Assembly (NCBI GenBank): GCA_030849465.1
Contig: JARVLF010000010.1
Coordinates: 806,001-870,000 of the forward strand
Length of the DNA: 64,000 bases
DNA from: Moesziomyces globuligerus
Lineage: Eukaryota > Basidiomycota > Ustilaginomycetes > Ustilaginales > Ustilaginaceae
Direction: 5' to 3'
The notes under the pieces were generated by a model. It did not search any database. It saw nothing but the letters and a program-made list of their open reading frames with translations, and was not told the DNA's origin. A program made the position numbers and the translations under genes. Below, piece after piece: positions 28,210 to 38,427 of the stretch (position 1 is its first letter; each line of letters starts with the position of its first letter).

Positions 28210-31200
28210 GCAGCCTCATACCACCCCACCTCGTCGTCTCGTCATGTACATCAGCACACGCTAGCGTGAAACCTTGTTGGAAGAAAACATCCCACAGCAG
28301 TTCCCCCGCACTGTGCTCGCTCGCACGTTTCGGTCTTGAAACAAGTGCTCACCGTGTACACTCGCGCCAAGCGGGACGAGAGGGGCGTGAGGCGCCGGCG
28401 CGCTCCCGTCGGAAGCCGGAGGGCCGAGGCGCTGACAGCTCCTCGTCCGGGTGGGAACGAGTGCGGTTGGGGGCGCATCTAGGTTTAGCTCGCGCGCCGG
28501 ACAGAACAACTTCTACGGCGGATCGCTGCGGGATCGATGGCGGACGTTCTGGATCTTGCGCAAAGGTGTGTCCGGTGACACGCATCCGATAGCCGGCCAG
28601 CGTGAGCGTGGCTGCCATTGACTGGGCTCGTCGGACGCAAGCTCCTTTGTTTCTCCTTCCCCGTCGACACGCTGTCGCAAGCAAGCTGTCGGAGCTGTCA
28701 GAGTTACAGTTGCAGCTTGGTGCTCGGCGCGAGCCTATTGTCTGGTCGAAGTTGATTCGCCCAACTGGTCTCCTGCCGCCGGGCTGACGCGCTTGTGACT
28801 GCGCGCCGACATGCAGGGTCTGCTGCCAAGTCGGATGTTTTTTCTTTTGACGTATCGACTGATTTTCCGAAAAGCAAGTGGGTGGAAGCCTCCAAGGTTT
28901 GGCATGACGTGCTCTCGATCGAATCGGGTGGGCGCCTTTTCCTCCCATCAAGGTTCGACGATGGGGCTCCAGCCAAACTAGGCAAGATCCCGCAAGCTGC
29001 ATGAGCTGCCACATCTCTGCTGCCGGCTCTTCCGGATGTCCAGCATCGTTAGTTTAAGCTCTCGCAAGTTTCAACCTCCGCGCTCCGGGCTGTCTGCGGC
29101 CCCCAAATGCTGAAGGCTGCCAGCTTCGGCGCTGATGCTTAGCGACAGCCATGACCAGAACCGCCCATCGTCGACGCTTCTACGTTTCTCCGCCGGGAGC
29201 CAGACTAGCTCAGCGTGCCAGTTGGGCAGACAGAGTCCAGACCTTCCTCGATCGACAAGGAGGCATCCTCGCCCCCGACATCTCGAGTAGCAACTCGCCT
29301 AGCCGTTTCGAGCTTTCGGGAGAGCTTGTCTGCGCTGCGACTCACCGGCAGTCTCGACACGCGTCGCAGTCATGTGCTGCCCATGTTGATGACCCGGCAT
29401 GGACTCGCGCCATGCTGCGCTTTCAGAGCAAGCGCTCCCAACGTTGGAGGGACGAGGTCACCGGTGGACACTCTGCGAACCCTCTGCAGAGCCAGAGAAC
29501 ATCCTGAGCCAAGCTGGCCTGCTGACGAGCGAATGTGCCGCTATGCGTTGCGAGATGCGATCAAGCTGGGCTCTCCCACGCCAACTGCATCGAGGTATGC
29601 GTGTCTGCAGCCGCCCCTAAAAGCTAGCCGATGCAGAGCGATTCGAGCCCCCCTTCTTCGCCATCCCTCGTCGTTCCCAATCTCTTCCCACGCTTCCCAC
29701 TTCGCACTTTGCTCCTGCAGCGCTCCGAAAGCCAGAACTCACCCGAACATCCCTCTACGACATTCGAGCTCTCTGCAAATACTTGCAAAGGTGAGTGAGA
29801 TACGCAGATGCGCGTTTCAGCGACCGCAAGCGCAGGTCTTGAATCGCAGGCTCGTCCCGGTCTAGCTTCTGGATTTGGCGGCGCACGTAGCGCGTCCTTA
29901 TCCGCTCGGCTGGTGTGTTGTGCATGCCTCTCACCGCTGTGGCTTCCGGGCGGCTGGCTCGTGTATCGAAGGCAGTTCAGCGAGTGAAGCCGGCGCTTGA
30001 TACGCTCTCGTTGCATCCGAGCATGGCCAAGTCTGCCCGTGTATCCTTTCCGACGTCGGGTTGCTGTGGCGGCTCCACGTCGATGCTCGCCTGCACCTCG
30101 TCCTTCCTGGGTCTCTCGAGCATCTTGGTGTTGCGTGCGATGATGCCTCGACGTTGCACACGAGACCCGCCGGCGGCATGTGGTGGTTTCCAGCAACACG
30201 AAGACGGGATGCTGGGCGGTCAAGATCGCGAAGATGCAAGCGCTCGGCAGCAGTCGCAAAGAGGGGTAGCTGCGTTGAAAGGCAGCAGGATCGGCCGCAT
30301 GGACGGCACTTGGCTGAGTCGCCCGTCTGGTCACGCTAGCCACAGCGCGCAGCTCGCGCTCTCCGCCTGTAGCCATCCGTCGCGGCTTTTTTTCGTGGAA
30401 AAAAAAAAACATTCACCACCCAGGAAAAGCGGAATGCATGGACGCAAGGCACACGCTCTCGAAGCAGATCACTGGGGTCTTCGCGTGCTGCCAAGAGGGG
30501 CGTTGTCACCGTGCTGATGCAGCTGTCCAGGTTTCCTTTGGCACGCTGATGCCTTGGGGCGAAGACAGAGCCGCGGCGGCAAAGAATGAGGCGTCCAGCA
30601 GCAAGCCCGACCTACCCTTTCGCCCGCGGCTGACGCCCAAAGCGAGGCTTGCGAGCCTCTTCGAGGCAACTACTATGTCACTCGGTGGCTTCGTGCTGGT
30701 TCGGAGGTTCCGAAGCCCAGACCAAGAAATTTTTCCACGAGCAAAGTGTCGCTCGCCTCACCCTCCTAGGATCGTGTCCAATCGAGCTCACGCCATTCCG
30801 CCGCGAAGCATCCGGAAATGGAGTCAGATAGCTAAGGCTCGGATGACTGAGCGTCTCGAGCGACTTCGGCTGCTGCGTTCCGCCCGCTCGAGGATCCCGC
30901 GTGGATTTGCTTTGCAACTCGAGAATTGGACCCAGTTGTGGCGTTGCTCTGCACGTCCATCGCAATCAACACGGACCGCATGCCTTCGTAAAACGTCTCG
31001 TTCCGCGCCTATGCTCCTGCAGCCACATGCTCCCACGCAGAGCCCTTTCGGATCTTGGCGAAAGAGCCATGGCTGCTCCTTTCTCGGAGGTGCCGAAAAT
31101 AGCAAAGGCTCGCTGCTGGGAATTCAGCTGCATGCGAGCCAGGCGTGGAGCTTGAGCTTGCCCCTTCTCGTTGCAAGATGATCGATTTCAACTCGCGCCT

Positions 31201-33061
31201 TGGGCTTCTTGCTCGGCTTCTATGCAGCAGACTATGCACCAGAGCCTTCGGAATGCGCCCAAACATCTCGAGACGGACGTGTCGATGCGATTTGAGTCGA
31301 ACGTGATTAGTGACGGTTTGAGTGGCGACTGATCAATCGCAAAGCCCTCCCCCTTTTTTCTTCTTCTGTCGTTCGGCACCTGCTGCAGCAGTATCGAGCT
31401 ATCTTTCTCGCACTACGAGCCGAGCCGGGGCTGGCAGCAGAGCAGCGTGCAAGTCGGTGCCTCCGCTGGTGTCTTGCACATCGTGCTGCCACTGCACCAG
31501 CGGGTCGCTCCTTGAATCTTGCGCAATCAGTTCCATCGATCCGAGAAAGGACTCCCTGAGCCCTCTCGTCCTTTCTTTCAGCGCGACCACCTTCCGTCGG
31601 ACGCAGGGCAGGTTCGTGCATACTGGCATCTCTCAGGGCCAGGGCAAGGGACGAGAAAGCCGCGGAGAGTGTTATCGAGCGACTTTGTGGCTTGCGTCGA
31701 AGCTCTTCTGCTTTTCTCCCCGACTGCGCCGCACCGGGCTTCCTGGACTCGAAGTGTCTCTCGAGCGTCTGACAGCTCCCTTTGACGCAGCCGAAGCCAG
31801 GCTGTCACGCCCTCATCGCAGAATCTACCACGGGCTCTGCTGCAGTGTCTGAGCTTCGTCCTGCCATTGCAGCTGTCAGATACCTGCCCTCACGGCGATT
31901 CCGGTGCCAGCGCCACTCGGAAAAAGGCACCCACACACGGCTTTCCCCCTTCACGAGTCCTGCCGCGCAAGAAGTTGGCCAGCGGTGTCTCAGCAGCGTT
32001 GCACCTCCCGAGCGCCTCTCAGATTGCTGACTGGACCCGAACCGGCGGCGGACAACGGTGCACATCGATTGGTCCTGCCAGTGGGCACTCCCCCGTCTGT
32101 CTGTGCTTGTAACAGTCATCCTCAGAAGCGCCTCGAGCTGCTGCCTCTCGACGCGCAGCGTGGTCGGCAGCTCCGTCCTCTCGTCTCGCTGTCGGGACGT
32201 CGAGGCGTCGTGACTGACGAGCTGCTCACTTCGCTTCGGATCAGATCCGACCTGGGATCGGCCGTGCACGTCGTCGGGACCACCGAGACTTGGCTCGTTG
32301 CCGTCCGTACTCGCCTGCCCAGACCACTGTGTCCGCATCCCGCCAGCGCTTGCACGGGTCACTGGTCGAGCATCGACTCTTCTGCCTTCGACATGGCCTC
32401 CTCGCCTGGGTCTCATCAGAGCGGCGGCTCAGCTTTGCGAGGACAGCAAGGGGCCGCTCCGACAGACGCCGACCCGACGCCAGCGACGTATAAGGAGCAC
32501 CACCTCCTTGTGCAAGGGGCGCCGCCTCCCACCCTCACCTCGACACATCACCGCCCTTGCACCATCACCCTCGCCCTAGCTCCGGACGGACTCCACTCTC
32601 CTTCCGCGCATCAGACTGTCCCTCCGTCTCCTCTCTCGACACCGCAAGCGACTCGGATCCGCGCCCTGCCCAACTTGGCCTCGACTCCACCATCGTCCTC
32701 GGTACGCAGTCTACGTTCCTTTGACTGTGTCAGTCCCCTTGCTGGAGCTTCTAGACTCGCCTTCTCCAGCCAACACACCTCCCTACCTCTTACTCCACCG
32801 TCGACCGCGGCGTCCAAGCGACAATACTGGGGACGTACAGGCTCTGCTTCGTCACCCTCCGGTCCAAGCGTCTTTCCGACTCCTTGCCACCCGCACTCCC
32901 TCCGTGTCGACAGCAGCGGACCGCGAGGAGGTCGGATCCAGGCGGAGTCGCCTACGCTCCACACTCGGAGAGCAAGGAAGCACCAGTTGCCTTCCTCGTC
33001 GTCTCGCTCGTATCTCTCTGACCATCGAGGCTGCACTACACGCGAGAAGCCGAGGTCGAGC
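28210..33061. other. 4.8 kb gene-free region upstream of the NDT80-like gene
   Basis: No reading frame here has recognisable content, and base composition is less GC-biased than in the genes. An A/T hairpin-like block (T7...A10) lies at about 30387-30410. A TATAAG at 32489-32494 is followed by more than 500 nt without a single ATG until 33062, which I read as promoter plus long leader. The frame is open from an ATG at 32393, so a longer protein is possible. Long upstream regions are common for developmental regulators. Confidence 0.4.
32489..32494 (+). promoter_or_regulatory. TATA-like element of the NDT80-like gene
   Basis: TATAAG is followed by a C/T-rich, ATG-free stretch (about 32495-33061) up to the proposed start at 33062. 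It fits a core promoter with a long leader. If translation instead starts at the in-frame ATG at 32393, this element is inside the coding region and not a promoter. Confidence 0.35.
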
Positions 33062-35537
33062 ATGTCTACCTTCAAGACATATGCACCAAGCGGCGTTGGA
33101 AACGGGCATGCGCAAGGCTCGACAGCTCGCACATCGGACACTGGCAACGCGGGCGGCAGACCCCAGCTCCCACCGCTCATGAAAACGAGGGCGCTCACCG
33201 CGGATCAACTCGTCCGTCCTTCGCTGCCGCCCTTGACTGGACCGGTACGCTCCACCCGCTCCGCGAGTCTTTCTTGGCCTCGCTACGTGAGCGAACACAG
33301 GAGCAGCCCCTACCTTGTCCCCGAGCCCGCACATAGGCCGCACAACTACGGACGTGCGACAGCTTCCAGCCCTGTAGCCTCACGAGGCACCGGCAACGTC
33401 GTGGCCTGGTCGCCGAGCTCGCAGTAAGTGTCACCTCGGCCATAAGTCGTGTCATACGGCTCTGTAGAACGACTGCTGATGAACGTCCCGCCCACTTCTA
33501 CGTATCCGCCTGACTTGCAGTGCACCTAGGACCCCCACCAGCTCGGTACGCTCCACCTCCCTTGCCATTTCGCCCGAGGACGCCACTTCATGGCCCGACA
33601 GCTTGATCGCCTCGCCCTACCGCTCGGCCGGCTCGTACTTCGAGCTGCGCCCCGAGCACGCCGCCGAGCACCAAAGCGCGGGCCTCGCTCCAACTCAACA
33701 TGCTGGCGGCCACGCATTCTCTGCTTGGAACGCTCTCGGTCTGACGGATGACGCCTCGCCTTTTCCGTCGGCGATTTTTCATCAAGATGCGAGTCGAGCG
33801 GCCCAGCCGCCGACAAGGGAGGCAGGAGAGGAGCTCTTTGCCTACCGCGATGGGTTCCGACAGCCGTTCCCACGTCCGGACCCCGCTACGGAGTTGGTCC
33901 CGCAAACGCCCGCGCCAACCTCCCCCCGCGATGATCCGCTGCCCCAGCTGTCGCTCGCTCATCGCCATAGTCTCGATGATCAGGACCAGCTGCTGACTCG
34001 TCAGCTTCCAGCCCTGTCGCTCTACACCCCCGCGCAGAGGCAGCCAGTGACCCCGGATGAAGGTCGCGCCCTTGCGAAGAGCCGCGATTCCGACTTCCTC
34101 TACAAGATGCCCATCCTGCGAAACATGTCGCCTCTGCCAGACATGAGCAGCGAGAGCGAAGACGACGACGTCGAGAACGAAAGTCCAGGCGCTGGCCCGG
34201 GCAACGGCTTGTCGCGCTCCTCTGAGGAAACCCCGGCGTCCTCCGATGACCAAGACATCGCGGATGTCCCCAGAGAAGGCAGCACCGGAGAGATCTTCAA
34301 GGAGACCAAGTCGCTACTGCCTCTCGTCAGCGAGCCGGACGACACAGGCGAAGGCAAAAGGTAAGCAGCTCCGCATAGCAAGCTGACGGGACCTCTGGAT
34401 CCGACTTGGCTCACGCTTCTTGTTCTCCACCCATCAGGCTCTTCTGCAAGCTCGACTGCACCACGCACCAATGCTTCAGCATCGTGTAAGTCAGCCGTCC
34501 TGATGAGTGCATGCTGGCTTGGAGGAGCCGAAACTGACAATGACAGCGAGACCGACTCGTGCATGCATGCTTCCACAGAGACGGCAAATGGGCTTGCTAT
34601 CGTCGTAATTGTAAGCAGCAATCGCGTCCGAGGCTCTGTGGTCAGTTCCGCAAAGGTGCGGCGTCCTGACATATGGTGTTTCTTCCCACGTACCTGCATC
34701 TCAGACCTCAAGGTGGATGTGGTCTTTCACTTGGAAGACGAGGAAGGCAAGCGACATGATGCGCCCAAGGGCGACCTGATCTGCCACGCGGAAGACGGCG
34801 ACTCTTTCGCCGTCGAGCGCTTCGCCGTGCACATGAGCGCACATGTGCTCACCAAGGAGGGCAATTTGCTCCGTGGCCGGCAAGGCCTGGTGCCCCTGAT
34901 CCAGTTTGGACCTGCGCGGGAACGCGGGCCACGCGATGCGGTGCAGCCGGTGGCGCTCTCGAGCGGCGGCTCGCTGACGGGCGATGCGAGCGCCAACGAG
35001 CAGATGGCGAGTCGGATCGGCGACATGGCCGCGTTCCGCCGCGTGCAGATCCGCTCGGCGACGCTCAACAATGGCCAGCGCGGCTCGGCCGGCCAGCAGT
35101 TCTACGCGCTCAAGCTCACGCTGCTCGCGTACGCGCGCCACGGCCCGCTGACGGCGTCGGCCGGCGTCGAGGTGGCGAGCATCACGTCGCATCCGATCAC
35201 GGTGCGCGGCCGCTCCAAGGTGCACTATGCGCCCGCGCCTGCAGCTGCGTTGCGCAAGAGGAGCCAGGCTCGCAAGACCACGTCGGCCCAGAAGGCGCGC
35301 AAAGAGGCTCAAAAGGGTACCGAGGCGGGCAGCCAGACGGCGGCCTTTGGCGCGTGGTCTCAGCACGGCGCCGGCGGACTTGGACTTGGTCGTGCAGCTG
35401 GCGAGGGCCGCAGGAGCGTGCGCCTGGTGCGAGCGGCGGCTCCGCGGAGGGAGGCGGCGGGCGCGAGCGCCGTGCATGCAGCAGCATCCGTGTCGCCGCG
35501 CGCAAGCCGCATCATGGACATCAGCAGCATCGTCTGA
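33062..35537 (+). CDS. NDT80/VIB-1-like DNA-binding transcription factor
   Basis: Five exons: 33062-33423, 33521-34360, 34438-34485, 34579-34610 and 34705-35537, giving 704 aa. All introns (77-97 nt) have GTAAG donors and CAG acceptors. The 48 and 32 nt micro-exons restore the NDT80/PhoG-like domain: FCKLDCTTHQCFSIV joined to DGKWACYRRN and then LKVDVVFHLED. Further on come FRRVQIRSATLNNG, the QQFYALKL strand and SHPITVRGRSKVHY, all typical of the Ndt80 Ig-fold. The N-terminal half is Ser/Pro-rich with an acidic SESEDDDVENE patch. The C-terminal tail is basic and Ala/Arg-rich. Relatives (Ndt80, XprG, VIB-1) control meiosis, starvation responses or heterokaryon incompatibility. The role here is unknown. 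The start could be 32393 (927 aa). Confidence 0.82.
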
Positions 35538-35989
35538 TGCAGCGCGCAAAGGCAGCCCGGGGAGCTGCCATCATGACCCACTCCATGTATGCGCGCAAGC
35601 CCGCACGGGCCAGACGGACGACCTCGACGGTTTGGGGCTGGCGTCGACGACACGAGCGCGATGCTCTACTCATTCCTTCCGACTTGGGCTCCGACCGACG
35701 AGCACTGCGCGGTTCGACTACCCGCTGCTCCGGCTCGGAGGCGCGACCCGAGACCCACATGTATCTGTAGCACGTACGCCTGGTCTTGCCAATCCGACTT
35801 ACCTTTCGCCAAGAGCTCAGCCCTCTACCACCGACGATCGGAAGGGAAGCGCTGTCAGCACGATCAGCACAGTCAGGGCGCTAAAGACAAGGGGGGAAGT
35901 GCGATCCTCGGTAGGAGTAGTAGGCGTTGGATTGCATGGCGACTACGGCCTGGGTTGGATGCTAGGCGCGCTGTGGGGCACGAGAGCGC
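35538..35989. other. Convergent intergenic region
   Basis: 452 nt between the stops of the NDT80-like gene (+) and nucleoside diphosphate kinase (-). No gene or notable repeat is seen. Confidence 0.45.
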
Positions 35990-36549
35990 TTACTCGTAGA
36001 TCCACGAGTCGACGGCGCGGGAGTAGGCGATGGTGGGGGTCTGTTCGCCGAACCAGAGGGCGATTTCCTTCTTTGCGTTTTCGACCGAGTCGGAGCCGTG
36101 GCAGACGTTGCGTCCGACGTCGATGGCAAAGTCGCCGCGGATGGTGCCGGGGGCCGAGTCGAGGGGGTTGGTGGCGCCGAGGAGGACGCGGCCGGTGCGG
36201 ACGGCGTCCTTGCCCTCAAAGACGATGCAGACGACGGGGCCCGAGGCCATGTACTTGATGAGGCCGGGGAAGAACTTCTTGCCCTTGAGGTCGGCGTAGT
36301 GCTTCTCGAGGTGCTCCTCGGAGGCGTGCACCATCTTGAGCGCGGCGACCTTGTAGCCCTTGTTCTCGAAGCGCTTGAGGATCTCGCCGACGATGCCACG
36401 CTGGACGCCGTCGGGCTTGATCATGATGTAGGCTGAATCCAACCACGACCACGGCCAAGAGGGGGGAGTCAGTAAAGAGGAGCTCTGGCAAAAGGGTAGG
36501 GTTGGAAAAGCGAGGTAGGGGGTGGGTGCTCACTCTGTTCGGTAGCCAT
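35990..36549 (-). CDS. NDK1: Nucleoside diphosphate kinase
   Basis: 152 aa in two exons: 36534-36549 (start, encoding MATEQ plus one base) and 35990-36432. The intron has a GTGAGC donor and a TTCAG acceptor. The junction gives [15 protein letters not shown], the standard NDK N-terminus. Catalytic His117 is in [10 protein letters not shown]; the nucleotide-site Lys11 and Arg and Thr residues are present. The enzyme transfers gamma-phosphate between nucleoside tri- and diphosphates. Without the short first exon the frame would lack the correct N-terminus. It is divergent from the THO3 gene. Confidence 0.95.
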
Positions 36550-37116
36550 TTTGAAAGATTGGATCGAGCGCGGGCAGGATGATGGTGTTGATGCAGAGGG
36601 TGAAGGCGAGGCGACGAGCGTGTTGTACATGCACGACACGGCCAGCAGCACGGCGAGCGCCACTTCCAACCCACTCAACCGGCGCATTTTTCTCCCCAGG
36701 GCCAACTTCTTCTCGCTACCAGCACCAGCCTTGGCTCGCTCGCTGGACAGGCTTAAGGCAGAGCAACAAAGGACGAAAGGCGCGACGCCCGCTGCGGTTG
36801 GGGCACCAGCTCGGCTTGGCTTCCGCAAGGCTTCTGAGGTCCGAGGGTGATCAATGCAGCGAGCGGCCAGAACGCCGCCGAAAAAAGGCGGATTTTCGGC
36901 CCACGCCTCGACTTTCTTCCTGCAACCCGCAGCGCCGCATCTGTCGCACGAAAAGAACACACAGCCTCGGGCACGTGATGCGACCCTGCCACTTCGGAAG
37001 GGTGGGGTAGGGTGGAGGTTTGGAGGCCAAGTGAAGCATGCATCATGCGACTTTGACGTCCTCCACACACGCGCGACCACAGTTTGGCTTCGGGGTCGAG
37101 TGCTTTGCTACGGATC
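36550..37116. other. Divergent promoter NDK / THO3
   Basis: 567 nt shared upstream region. A GCCGAAAAAAGGCGG block lies near 36890. No additional gene is seen. Confidence 0.45.
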
Positions 37117-38265
37117 ATGTCGTTGTCGGTGCAGGCAGCAGGGACGAGCTCGAAGGCGACATCTGCGGGCGGTGGGGCGTCGGCGTCGCTGTTGGCGGCG
37201 TTGAGGGAGCGCGGGGTGGTGGTGCCCAACTTTGGCGTGCTCAAGACGCGCGAGGTGCGCGGGGGGCATCGACAGTCGGTGCGCGGGCTCGGCTGGTCGG
37301 TGGACGGGCGCAAGCTGGCGACGTGCGGGGCGGATCGTACGGTGCGCATCTGGGTTCCGGAGCGCTCTGTGGATGCGCGTGCCTCGACCGAGCTCAAGGG
37401 CCATACGGATAGCGTCGATCAGCTCGTGTGGCATCCGTTGAATCCAGAGGTGCTAGCAACGGCGTCGGCGGACAAGACGGTACGAATCTGGGACAACCGT
37501 GCTCGTTCGCAGACAGCTACAACAGCCGCAGGAGGAGGCAAGGAGGAGGGGGTTGGTGTGGTGGGTACACCCGGTGCGAATATCAACATCACCTACCATC
37601 CCAATGGCAACTACCTAGCTGTTGGAGACAAGGCGGATACGGTTTCGATCATCGATGTGCGTCAGAATCGGATCAGTCATACCGTCTGTACTCGACGTAC
37701 CTCTGCACCTCCACCGACCGAGGGGATGGAGTCGAGCTATGCTTCGACGACGTTGATGGGTACGATGGACGAGATCAACGAGCTCTGCTTCTCGCCCGAC
37801 GGCAGTCTACTTGTCCTCTCTTCTGGCTCAGGTTCGGTCCATCTGCACAGCACAGTCGACTACGCAAGAGTACATTCGCACGCCACACATACCGCAAACG
37901 TCTTCTGCCTCCAATGGGATCCACTCTCACGATACATGGCCACCGCATCGTCCGACTCGATGGTCGCCCTCTGGGACACGCGCCAGTGGTTCGCTCACAA
38001 GATGCTCACTGGCCTCACCTTCCCCGCCCGCGCCATCGGCTTCAGCCACGACGGCGAACTCCTCGCCGCAGCAGGCGAAGACCGCTTCATCACCATCAAC
38101 GCTTCCCTCCCCCTCCCCGACCACGACGACCTCATCCACAAAATCATCCTCCCCCCAGCCACCATGATCAACACCCTCGCTTGGCATCCCTCCAAATACG
38201 CCCTCGCCTACGCAGGCGACGAACAACAAAAAGACACCGGCACCGTCCGCATCTTCGCCCTCTAA
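37117..38265 (+). CDS. THO3: THO complex subunit 3 (WD40)
   Basis: 382 aa WD40 beta-propeller protein from the ATG at 37117; an in-frame TTG upstream is ignored. About six to seven blades are visible, with clear WD endings RTVRIW, KTVRIWD, DTVSIIDVR and SMVALWDTR. The family-typical segment NINITYHPNGNYLAVGDKADTV matches THOC3/Tho3 better than general WD40 proteins. THO3 is part of the THO/TREX complex, which couples transcription to mRNA export and prevents R-loops. A functionally related R-loop helicase, SEN1, lies 15 kb away; this is probably coincidental. No introns. Confidence 0.8.
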   Translation: MSLSVQAAGTSSKATSAGGGASASLLAALRERGVVVPNFGVLKTREVRGGHRQSVRGLGWSVDGRKLATCGADRTVRIWVPERSVDARASTELKGHTDSVDQLVWHPLNPEVLATASADKTVRIWDNRARSQTATTAAGGGKEEGVGVVGTPGANINITYHPNGNYLAVGDKADTVSIIDVRQNRISHTVCTRRTSAPPPTEGMESSYASTTLMGTMDEINELCFSPDGSLLVLSSGSGSVHLHSTVDYARVHSHATHTANVFCLQWDPLSRYMATASSDSMVALWDTRQWFAHKMLTGLTFPARAIGFSHDGELLAAAGEDRFITINASLPLPDHDDLIHKIILPPATMINTLAWHPSKYALAYAGDEQQKDTGTVRIFAL

Positions 38266-38427
38266 ACACCTCTACACCCTGTACTTGTACCAATCCCCCG
38301 CCACATTCCTTCCATCATCCCTGCAATCCCAACCCACACAGAGACGCACGGCTCCGAACCCAACACGAGGGAGCGAACTGGACGAGAGAAGAAAACATGC
38401 ATGATGTCGAGAAAGCGGCCAGGAGGT

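Noticed and set aside
32393..33061. In-frame ATG extension of the NDT80-like protein
   Set aside because: The extension is Ser/Pro-rich and non-conserved, contains a TATAAG, and has no other ATG in any frame, which looks like leader DNA. It is kept as an alternative, not as the main start.
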